Assembly (NCBI GenBank): GCA_037893245.1
Contig: JBAIAA010000077.1
Location: 62,001-126,000 of the forward strand
Reading direction: 5' to 3'
DNA length: 64,000 bases
DNA from: Crossaster papposus
Taxonomy: Eukaryota; Echinodermata; Asteroidea; Velatida; Solasteridae
Shown piece by piece: positions 29,501-41,500 of this stretch (position 1 is the first letter of the stretch; every line of letters starts with the position of its first letter). The notes under the pieces were generated by a model. The model was not told the DNA's origin and made no database searches. It saw nothing but the letters and a program-made list of their open reading frames with translations. The position numbers and the translations under genes are program-made.

Positions 29501-32500
29501 AGAGTAGAACATATGACAGATCAGTTCATCTCATCAGTGTTCCTCATTCCCAAGAAAACTGGGGATCTCAGGCCAATTTTCAATTTGCGCCCCCTAAACA
29601 AGTTTATTCGGTATCATCACTTCAAGATGGAAGGTCTCGCCAGTGTAAAAAACCTGTTACAACCGAACGATTTCTTGGTTTCAATAGATCTCAAGGACGC
29701 TTATTTTTCAGTTCCGATACATCCGCCTCATCGAAAATTTCTCCGGTTCATTTGGCTAGAGCAAGTTTACCAGTTTACATGCCTGCCATTCGGCCTGTCC
29801 AGCTCTCCACGGACATTCACAAAGATTTTAAAGCCCGTGGCGGCCTTTCTTCGCCAGGAAGGGATCCGTTGTGTGTTTTACCTGGACGATATCCTAGTGT
29901 TAGGAGCCACACACAAGGAATGCAGAAGCAACCTTCAACAAACATTACTGCTTTTGCAAGATCTGGGATTTGTGGTAAATTTCGCCAAGTCTCAACTAGA
30001 GCCGACAAGAGAACTTGTTTATTTGGGATTTATCATAAACACCATGAACATGACACTGTCACTGACAAGGGAAAAGTTGGAGAAGATCGTGTCTCACTGT
30101 CGACAGGTTCAACAGTCCAACAACCTGACGGTTCGCGACATAGCGAGTCTAATCGGCCGAATGTCGGCAACTATTCAAGCGGTCCTGCCTGCTCCTCTGT
30201 TTTATCGTTGCCTACAAAACGACCAGAACTGTGCTCTGCAAAGATGCAAGTCCTACGAGTCGCCAGTAACTCTGTCGAAGGACTCGAAAGAGGAACTTCA
30301 ATGGTGGATAGCCTCCATACAGGCCTGGAATGGTCACCAACTTGTTCAAGACAACCCCAACCTTCATCTCTACACAGATGCATCGTTGATGGGATGGGGA
30401 GCTCATCTCGACGGGACTCGAACGGGAGGACGTTGGACACAACAAGAACAGTCCAATCACATCAATTATTTGGAACTGCTTGCAGTATGGTATGCGCTCA
30501 AGTCACTTCTAACCAGTCACACGAACAAGCACATTCGCGTGATAACAGACAGCACTTCAACAGTGGCTTACATCTCCCACAAAGGTGGAACACACAGCCA
30601 ACAGTTGTCACGACTGGCGGTGCAAATTTGGGTCTGGTGTCTGCAACGGGGTTTGATAATTTCAGCAGAAGACCTTCCGGGGTCGCAAAATGTCATAGCG
30701 GACAGTATGTCTCGGATGTTCAACGACGGATCCGAGTGGTTTCTTTTCTTTTCTCTTCTTTTCGAGAAGATCATGGACAGGTTTGCATTCCAGCCAGAAG
30801 TCGACCTGTTTGCAACCAGGTTGAATACCCAACTTCAGAGATTCGTGTCGTGGAACCCAGACCCATGGGCTTGGGCCGTGGATGCGTTGCTAATGACCTG
30901 GACCGACATACAGGGCTACGCGTTTCCTCCATTTGCACTCTTGGCCAGATGCCTCCAGAAAGTGAGCAGAGACAAAGCAGATTTGGTTTTGATCGCTCCC
31001 GTATGGAAGACGCAACCATGGTATCCACTACTGCTGCAGCTGACGGTTTGCAACCCTCTCCTTCTCCCGAAGCGTTCCGATCTTCTTCGACTACCACACA
31101 ACCTCGAACACCATCCACTCGCACACAAGATGCAGCTAGCCGCGTGGAGGTTGTCCGGCAAACCATGGCAACGGAAGGAGTTCCACCGAATGTGTCAGAC
31201 ACCATATTGTCATCCTGGAGACAGAACACTCACAAACAGTTTGAATCTTCATGGAGACGCTGGTATAGCTGGTGTTCTAAATGGAAAATTGATCCAATTC
31301 ACGCCACTGTAGCAAATGTTCTAACCTTCTTACAGGAACTGTTGGAAGATGGTCTTCAGTACAGAACACTTGAATGTTTATAGATCGGCTATTTCATCTG
31401 CACATCGTTTTGTTGAGGGAAAACCCATTGGTCAGCACCATCTAGTCACCAGATTTTTCAAAGGAGTCTTTAATTTACGACCACCTCGACCAAGATACAA
31501 CTCAACTTGGGATGTAGGTGTTGTTTTAAAATATTTTAATAGTCTTCCGGACAACCGACGTTTAAGCATTAAGCAGCTTTCACTCAAACTGTCTATGTTA
31601 ATAGCCCTTGTGACAGCAGGTAGATGTTCGTCTTTAATAGCCTTGGACATCTCCTCCTTTAGAAGAGAGCAGAATGGCAATTGTGTGTTCTGCCTAAAAC
31701 AGTTAACCAAGTGTGCCTCGGCCCGGAATCCTTACAGAGAGGTGACTCTACATAAATACTCTGTGAACAGAAAGTTATGTGTTGTTAGAACTTTAGATGA
31801 ATACCTGGATCGTACTAGTTCTCTTCGGAGCTCCGAGAGTACTAGTATCACACAGCTATTCATCTCCTACGGGAAACCACATCACCCAGTGGTGTCATCA
31901 ACAATTGCGCGCTGGTTGAAAGCCACCATGGCTGAAGCTGGTATCGACACTGCATGCTTCAAGGCGCACTCTACTAGGAGTGCATCTTCTTCAGCGGCGA
32001 AGCGAGCAGGTGTTGCTATGAGTGACATTTTGAAGACAGCAGACTGGTCTTCATCAAGGACGTTTGCAGCATTTTACTGCAGAAATCCTGAAAAGGCAGA
32101 TTATAACCAAGGGGTGCTGGCATCGGCTTAGATGGGCTTTAAAGTCTACAATCTGAGTGAGTCTCTCCGTAATTAGCGAAATATAATTCCCTAATTATGT
32201 AAAGGTTACTTACCTGCAATATAATTATAATTATATGAGATAATGGAGGAGAGACTCAGTCTCCCTCCCTTAATGTTTCTTTTGTTTTTAACAGAATGAT
32301 CCCTCCCAAGTATCAATCTAAGCCGTAACCAACAGCGAACTAAGCTTCAAAGAGACAAGGTTACATGGTGGAGTCTTGGTACATCGACCGGTACCTGGGC
32401 TACTGACTAAAGATTTGAATTTGTATAGGGTCATACCATTACTTCAAAGGGTGGACTGACTGCGTTATCATGAGACATAATACAATCTGACTGAGTCTCT

Positions 32501-35500
32501 CCTCCATTATCTCATATAATTCTAATTATATTGCAGGTAAGTAACCTTTACATAATTAGGGAATTGTGAGTCAAGCGCATTCATTGTTCTTTGAGTGCGC
32601 CTCCACCTGCAGTGCGTTGTTCTTCACTGCACATCGTGGAAGCTTGCACTGTTTGGAAGGCCAAGGAAGGAAGTCGGATAGGAAACGAAATGATGTCGCG
32701 CATGTGCACACACCGATTGACAATATACGACGTCACACTGCAAGCCAGTACCAGACGACTGTTTTATGTATGTGTCTGCATGCGGACTGAATTGTTTATG
32801 TACAATAAACTGACGCAATACACTGACCTGTGACATCGCAGAGCACCCCCGCGTATAGTGGTACGGTCGGCATGCACTATTTTTCAAAATCATGGCGAAC
32901 AACAAGTGCGCAGTACTCGCTCGAATACTGTCGTCGAATTTTCTGGATTTGCAGGTCAATAATTGATCGCGAGTACCCCCGGAGCCCTTGAAGCTACTCA
33001 GACACAATATGGAAGGCTATTTAGACGATTTAGAGGTATTTTGTTAAAGAGCACCTCTAACAATTTTCTAGTTTGGGTATTTGGTTAATTTTATGACAGA
33101 GTATATACCAATCTTACCGTTAGTATATAATTTTACTCCGTGGGGTTTACTTTAGTGTATCAAAAACAAAGTTCAATTCGGTGTTCCCAACACGATTCTG
33201 CTCTATTTTTGAGAAAACGACAGCCATGTTTAATGTATGCAAATGAGATTAACATGACCCCGAAACGTCATCGTGTTATTCAGCTAGTATATGCGATCGC
33301 AAGGCCATGCATGCCACCACCACACCGTGCGCGTACCGCGTGCGATTGTGTTGCTTGCGGCCGCGGCTTCTTTTCTCAATGTTTTTCTCGACATTAGTTC
33401 GTATTTTGTTAGATTTTTTCGAAATGCTGAAGTCCTGTGTGGTAGGTAAATGTTTGAGGAATTGTCTAAAAAACTCTGAAGAAAATTTTCTGAGGTTTCC
33501 AAAGGAGAATGTTCAGACACGAAAAGATCAGAGTGGGTCCGATTTGTAAACCATGCACGTACATGTACACAAGGTCGGATTTTTAGGTTGTCCAAGTGGT
33601 CGCTTAATTCTCTGCAGTGGTTCATGTTTTTCCAACACTTTTGAAATGACTTGTATTCACTGAGATAACTATTAAAGTGGCATCATGATACAATGTATAT
33701 TCATCTAAATTATGTATTACCAGTTTGTGTGTAAAAAACGATCCTGGTTGCCTTTCTGTTCAGCGAGATTTTCCCCATCACGCACCCCGTCGTCAACGGG
33801 GGCCTCGGGTTGCGCACCGCGAACGATCGGTGCCAGGCTCCTTTACTAGTTAGTGATACATCGTCGCGATCGGACTATGGACCTGGAGGGAAAAACCTCC
33901 AGGTATCCTTGCCGAGTCCAGTGCATTGCCTTGGGAATCTTCGTCATTGAATTCTTCCGAATACTCGCTTAAATCTTCCCAGGAATTGTATGATTCTGCC
34001 ATAAGTATATTCCGACGCTAACGTCAATAATGTGTTGTAATACCAGGCGGACGATCGTGCGTGGGGCCGGCCGGTAGCAGCAGCCACACGCTTGCGATTC
34101 GTTTTGTGGTTTGCACGTGGTGTGTACACGATGCGCTGGTGACGGGCAAATACGCACGTTGACCCCGCTTAGATTTGTACTTGTAAGTTGTAGAGTATAA
34201 CAAAGCTCGTGTTCGACTTTCATTCAAAGTGAAAGGAAGGCTTTTGTACCTACAAATCCTCGGTGAGAATTATAAATTCGTGAGTACCAAGACAAAGTTG
34301 TTTTCTTACTGTTCCCTGGCTTGTATTCTTGAGTGAATTGGCCTCCCCGTGCACGTCAAAGAATGGAAAGTTGTGTGCAGCTAGGGCCGGGCAACGTACA
34401 ACATGCGTGTGTTGGGCGTGCATGTGCATTTGGGTTTCTCCTCAATTTATTTGTTTTCCCCTCAATGACGCGGGTAAACAAAAGCGTGACCTTTACGTTT
34501 TTAAGAATTCGCGTCTTGGCATGAACCGAAAAAACGTTCTTTTAGACTATTTTTAGGCGGGCTATAAATCCCATTGATGTTGCATTCGGTTGGGATACTT
34601 CCATATTTATTTCAAAATGTAAAATCAGAGAAAACTTGTTTTACTTAGAGGTGCTCTTTAATTTGTGCTACAGATGTTTAAAAATGAATTTAAGACTTTA
34701 CAGTTATTACACTGGCTCGGACTCTATAGCGCCAGATGATGTCCAATAACTAAAGTCAGTATTACTTGGACTAGGTATAAACCCTTATTGGTAAAAACAG
34801 ATCTCAGACTAAGTACATTATATGTATATAGATGATACTATTACTACTAACCGGTAACTGGTACATCTGAACAAGCTGAACACATCCAAACAAGCTGTGT
34901 AATACCGTTGCTGACAACTATACGTACACACCGTTGCTCTGTTAATGGAGAGAAATCAAACATTATTGTCATTTAATAAATACCTAGGAGAGTTGATGGC
35001 TTCTGATTGGTTGGGACTAGCTCAATCTCGTGAAGGGCATTATTTTGTATTAATAAATGCCCAGGAGAGTTGCTGGCTTCTGATTGGTCGAGACTCGATC
35101 ACGTGGAGTGGATTATTATGTATTAATAAATACCTGGGACCTAGGCATTCCTATTGGTCGAGAGCCCGTCACGTGGCCGGTATTAAACGGACGTATTAAG
35201 ACATGGCTGGAAGTGTTTAAAACCAGCTGGCAACAAATCACTTTATTTCTAACCGTACCTCGTCTCCAATAGTAAGAGCGGGAAGTGTTGGGCGCGTACA
35301 GCTCGACACCCTGGGAACGTGGTTGCCAAGGGCAGTAATAGTCTGGTTCATAGTAAATACGCTTTATTGCATGTATTGTGTAGAGCGACAGAGGCGGAAA
35401 CATGTCATTTGACACACACAGAATGGCGAAACACCGAAATTTACTTGCGACAATTTTCCTGGATTTTCGGGGCTTTTTGGGCTGAATTTTACAAAAAAGT

Positions 35501-38500
35501 CTTTATGAATGGGAATAAATGTGTGTTCGGTCGGTATTAATCACTCTGTTTAATACCGCTTGGAGTCTGGGTGCTTATAATTACCCTCGCCTTCGGCTCG
35601 GGTTTTTATCAGCACCCAGACTCCAAGCGGTATTAAACAGAGTGATTAAAACCTTTCGAACACACATTTATTCCCTTAGTAATAACCCGGCTTTCAAGAA
35701 GAAGCGAATAAATGTTCCCTGAACCAGCATTAATCAAGCACCATGAAAGCCAATGATTGGCCGAATGCAACAGTTCTACCAGGGGGGGCGGAAGGGGTGT
35801 TGGGCAATAATTTGCAATCGCAGTTTGGGTACACTCCATTTTAAAAAAAGGTAATGACCATTAAACATAAATAAATAATCCATGTATACTGTTAACATTT
35901 TCTCTTTAACAGCACTGAAAACATAATAGTTTATATTGAAAGAGTATTTTTAATTGTTGAGGTGCTTAGTTTTAAATAAAATGCGTACAAATATTACCGA
36001 CAATTTTCCGTTGGTTTATTGCAGCAGCTAACGTGTATGAATGGGTCCAGGTGGGAATTTCGTTACAAAACGTCTCCCCTAAAATGGCTACAAATATCGA
36101 CATAATGTGAAAAAAATTATCGTTCATCCTCTGATTTTTTTTCCACTAACGTAATAATTAGGAATAGATCTTTCATTCCTGAAAGTTAAATAAAAATCCC
36201 TCGGTACATCCTCTGGATATTTGACCTTTTTTTTTGAATTTGTTTTTGAAAATGGTTTCTGCCAATTCTCAATCGCGAAAGTTTACGCCTGCCTGTATAT
36301 AATGTACGAATCTGGCTTTGCGGACGTTATATGAATCACTGAATTCGGGGAGCGAGCGCGGAGCAAATTTGTACGTGTTTCAATGGTGTGCTTCGAGGTA
36401 GCGATCTATACGTATTTACTGTATGAGATGTTCGACTCGTGAGCGTGGAAGAATGAATGAGATACATTTCAACGTTGGTTGTGCACTTTTTTGGGACCCC
36501 TTCCGCCCCCCCCCCCCCCCCCCCCTCCCTGAGTTCTACGGTAACTTGTAACAAGGACGCGTCAAATCTTGATAATGCGCGCTATAAAATGTACGCGTAA
36601 AACGTTTGTATCTATACGCGTGGAATTTTTCAAAATGCACGTGTCGTATGTTAACGCTAGCGCGTTGCTATGCACGGTGGGCATCAGTGGTCAGCTAGTC
36701 CGCAGCAAGCCCCCTTGCGCCACAATTTATTGCGTAAGCTGCGCCACTTTTGTTTGCTGCGCAACATTTCGCTTACGACAGTTTCACGAAAGTTTGACAG
36801 TGCGTAAGCGTAGCTTGCGCCGTCAATATACCAGGTGGCGTAAGATATGGCGTAGCGACTGAAAATGACCTATTTTAACTTTTTCAGCAAAAGCCCTTAA
36901 TTAATGAATAATTTATACTTTGTGTGTGACGTACTACCCATGAAGACGCATACATATGGTGGCCCTGAAGGGACTACGCAGATCGTGAATATTGACGTCA
37001 ATATTCACGACAAATTTCACGACTTACCTCAAAGTCGCGAATATTGACGTCAAATTTGACGTCAATATTCGCGACTTTTTGGGAAAGTCGTGAAATTTGT
37101 CGTGAATATTGACGTCAATATTCACGATCTGCGGAGTCCCTTCAGGGCCACCATACATACATAATACACACGGAATAACATGGCGTCTTTTGTTTACTCT
37201 CGGTTGCTCATGGGTAGTACGTCATCACTTTTCGCTGGTTTACAAGTCCGCTGGTACTATATCGTGGATTTCATTGTGGTTTTCAGTGGATCTTTGCCGG
37301 GAACCAGTACAGGGCGGGAAATTTCAAAATCGAAGAATCGAGGTCTAATTTTTTCGGTCAAATTGCAACAAAATTATTTAGAGAAAAACATGACCGTAAC
37401 AATAAAGTGTTACCTGAACACAACATAAACAAGGTCCGATAATAAATTTAATGTGTGAGTTTTCGTTGTAGTCCATCTTTAAGCTTGATAAAAGACACTC
37501 ACAGTTTCATGATTGAAGTAAAAGAATCAATATTTTACCCGTGACAGAATTGTTAATGTTGCCACGCGATTTCGCGGAAAGTCGGACAAAATTATTTTCA
37601 AAATGGTGGGCGAAGGTGATACAACGACGATTTCGTGAAAGAACACAATAATACGCACACAGTCGTCGTAAACGCTGTTTAAAAAGTTGCGCAGCTACGC
37701 CAAATTTCGTGAAATGCTCCTTAAGGAAATGGCGCAACTACGCAACCTTGTTGTTGCGTAAGCCTTACGCCACTTTTGAAAATGGCGCAAGCTATACGCA
37801 CTTTTCGTGAAATCGGCTCCTGGTCTCAAAGTACGGGTTGTAATAACATATTAAAGAGACAGGGTACCATGCATAAGCTAAAACATGGTCCCTAAACATG
37901 AACACAAAACGCTGGAAATATCGCCGAAAGGAAAGTCACGAAATGTGGAGCATTTTCACAATGTTTCTCGTTAAAAATGTATTTATTAAAGGTAATCAGT
38001 GCGAAGACCCGGTAATTACTGCGTGATAATGACCGGGTCGGGGGGTGACGCTGGTAACGAACCTCGCCTTCGGCTCGGCCCATTACCAGCGGTCATCCCC
38101 CAACCCACAGAGGCATTCGAATGTGTTCAGCGTTCGAATGTTGAATAATGATCTGGTTACGAACGAGCAACCAGCTTCGTACAACAACGTTCAATTGACC
38201 TTCCCTGCCTGCCACTAAACAACATCCCTTCATTTCAACTGTGGACTTCGTAACTAAGGGAAAATATTCAACTAAAATTGTGTGTTACCGTCAAATGATT
38301 TCGACGTTACCTCATAACGTGCCAAACATAAAACATTGAATGACGGTGGATAGTGCCACACAGTACAGCCAAACATTAAAAATGCTCACAAATAATATAC
38401 TAAAGTGTATATACATTGTACATTTAAAGCTTGTGATAAAAAGAAGACATTGATGCAACAAAGTAATTAAACAAAGGGTTTCATTAAAAAGTAATATCCC

Positions 38501-41500
38501 TTAGAAGTTTGGAATCTTGCAAAACTTTTCTGCCGCCTTCGGGCAGAAGTTGCATGGTTGATGTGAAATAATATGCATCCATGTCATGGTATTTCTCCCC
38601 ATAACCTCTGGTGAGATATTGCCAACAATCAACCAGTCATTTCAGAGAAAAAGCCTTCAGAAACACGTTTATACTTAGGTCTTTAATATTATGTTTACTT
38701 CTAGTTTTAATGTTGTAACCATGAAAAACGAAAACCCTTCAAAATGAGATAACAATCTAATTGTAGACATTTACCGTGCTGGACCAGTTATATATTGTGC
38801 TTAAAAAAACCGCTGGGTATAAATCAAAAAGGTTGTATTTCTAGAAAAATCTTTCACAAAGTGGTTTACATAGCATATCCGAAGTAAAAATGGCAGCGCC
38901 CTTGCTATAACCGTTAAAAAAGACCGAACTCGAACAATTCTGACTAGGCCTATGGTACGGTTGATTTCTGCCAAAAACATTACATTAACATGTAAGATTG
39001 AAAATGTATCAATTTTAGTTAAATATTTGTCCATGTAGTATTTAGCCTTGGTCAAGGCGTTCATCGTTACCCGTCCGTACGTACAGCGCAGCGGTAATCG
39101 GAGCTCAAACTACGACCTCACGCGGCCACTATTATATGCAAACTAACTGAGGATACTCGAACGCCTTGGATCATTAGGTTTTGGGGGCGGTGCTCATTAT
39201 GCTAATAGATTAAGCTGACCTTTATAGTCGTTTTCTTATTGGTCGATCGTTGCGTAGAAACTGCATAATTTGAGCTAGCGGTGAAAGGTCATAGCTAGCT
39301 CGCAAGTGTTTACGAACACCGCCATCGTTGACATATTTTATCGGAGAAAGTTGAGTGATTCATTTTACGAAGGCTTGTAGGAATTACACATGAAGATGAA
39401 CTTTAATTGCTTGATTGGTGAGGGTCGCAGTTATTTTCGCTCGTTTTGCTGGGTATTTTCTTGAATGTTGACATTGTTATGGTCAAAACTAGTTGTGTTT
39501 AGCTGCTTAGTTTTGAGTTTTCAACCGCGGTGACTGGAGAAGGCCGCGACTCTATTGAAACGTGTCGAACTCGGCCCTATAATATGTCGCACACATCTAA
39601 TCCAGCTGATCTGAAAACCGTGGCTCGGTAAAACGCGGAACTCTGATGATTAAATGCCTTGCCGTCTGAATTTTGCCAAGAAAATAATCTGAGGAGCTAT
39701 TGGGGATATAAGACACTTGTCCCTGTTTAAATTACGATATTGCGATCACTTTGAAGGTTGGTTCTGCAGCCGTAAACATGCCCCCTACCCACAGCGTTGG
39801 ACCATGCTTGGACCACAATGTGGCGATACCGCACAGACCAGCATGCCTGGGTTAATGCCGATTATGCGGCGATAAGAAACTGACCGAACACGCTGAAAAC
39901 TGACGCTGAGTACCTGGCCGTACGTACGTGCGAGCTCCGAGCAAAATGGGGCTCAGGCTGCCTGAAAAATGACGGATTTCCCATAACCTGTCGGCAAATT
40001 CACAAAGACCACGAAGAAAGGATTCTAATGGCCATTCGCTGCTCGGGTCTAAAATCTTCGAGGGATAATATTTGCGCGGCAAAATTCAAACAACACGACA
40101 GATCTTCGGACGAAAGACGACGCTGAATATCTGCCATTTTGTCTTAAATGTCATGCTGCATCAAATTTGATGACGTCATGTTTCAACCGCGTTGTGATTG
40201 GACACTTCACATCTTAGCCCCGCCTATACTTATCTGTATTCGCATACGAGGTCATGCGCCACAAATGTGGCGCAAAATATAGGAAAAACATAAGATTTCA
40301 AAAACCCAATGATCCAAGGCGAAAAAGTAGCCTCAGTAGATTTGCATAAATAGTGGCCGTATGAGGTCGCTGTTCGCGCTGTATCTTTGCATGGGGCGCA
40401 AGCTTGCAGCATATATGCGGGGCGCGCGCACAGTGTATTTCTGGACGGATAACGACGGACGGATAACGACGAACTCGCCTTGACCAAGGCTATGTAGTAT
40501 TCTGCATTTGAAATAAAGGGATTGTGTGTGGTGGCAGATAGGAACTGGTCAAAATTTGAACTAACTGTACTATAAGCTGGTTACTCGTTCCTCGCTCGAT
40601 GTTCAATATTCATTATAACAAGATCAATTTTCTACATTCGAATGCTGAACACATTCAAACGTTGAACAAAAACATGTGCAGAAATGTGCGATACAAATGT
40701 TTAATTTCGCAGAAATCTGTTCAGAAATGCGCGATAACATTTGCGACATCGCAGAAATCTGCGATGTGTGATGTCCCTTTAGGGCCACCATATTTTTGAA
40801 AGAATTGAAATACTACGTTTTAACATTTGAACCACGACGTGTTGAAAGTTGAACCAGGACGTTTTGAAAGTTGAACCACGACGTTTCGAAAGTCGAGCCA
40901 CGACGTTTTGAAAGTTGAACCACGACGTTGCCTCTCTGGTGTTCTCCCCATGGTGTTCTCCCCATGGTGTTCTCCCCATGGTGTTCTCCCCGTGGTGTTC
41001 TCCCCGTGGTGTTCTCCCCATGGTGTTCATCCCATGGTGTTCATCCGAAGGTGTTCATCCCATGGCGTTTATCCCATGGCATTTATCTCATGGTGTTTAT
41101 CCCATGGTGTTAAACCCATGGTGTAAAAATCAGAATCCCATGGTGTTCCCATAGTGTTCCCATGGGATCCCCATAGTAATCCCAATGACTCAATGGGAAC
41201 AAATCAGAATCCCATGGTGTTCCAATTGTGGTCCCATGGGATCCCATGGTGTTCCCATGATCTTATCATGGTATCCTCAATGACACACCATGGGATCAAT
41301 GGGAACAAATCAATATCTCATGGGGTTCCCATGGGTTCCCATGGGATCTCATGGGAATCCCATGGGAATCTCATGGGACATTTTTGTAAGGGTATATACA
41401 CAAGCTACACATGAATTATATATAAGCTATACAAGGCCACAAGCATATATCAAATTGTTGTGTAATTTTACAGATAAGTTCTGGCAACAGAGTTGCCAGA

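Larger units (their letters stand above)
27558..32565 (+). mobile_element. DIRS-type tyrosine-recombinase retrotransposon, full length
   Basis: A 5.0-kb element in aGPCR intron 1. Inverted (not direct) terminal repeats: 27580-27729 pairs with 32351-32505. An internal complementary region lies at 32152-32259. Order: Gag, RT-RNase H with a DIRS-type C-terminal domain, tyrosine recombinase. There is no integrase and no flanking duplication; AATT is shared by both ends, as expected for recombinase-driven insertion of a circle. The predicted empty site is the host join at ATCAAAC / AATT / GTGAGTC. The copy is inactive (see the CDS entries). Confidence 0.93.

Noticed and set aside
31364..31380. Programmed ribosomal frameshift in the DIRS recombinase
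   Set aside because: No slippery heptamer or downstream structure is evident, and other ORFs of the copy are also damaged, so a mutation is simpler.
29146..31383. 745-codon open frame overlapping the DIRS RT ORF
   Set aside because: Most of it is the shadow of the RT/RNase H gene in another frame, without recognisable motifs. Only the last about 70 codons are real, as the N-terminus of the tyrosine recombinase.
40779..41154. Open frames with MVFSPWCSPHG repeats
   Set aside because: Artefact of the 15-bp CCATGG minisatellite, open in several frames.
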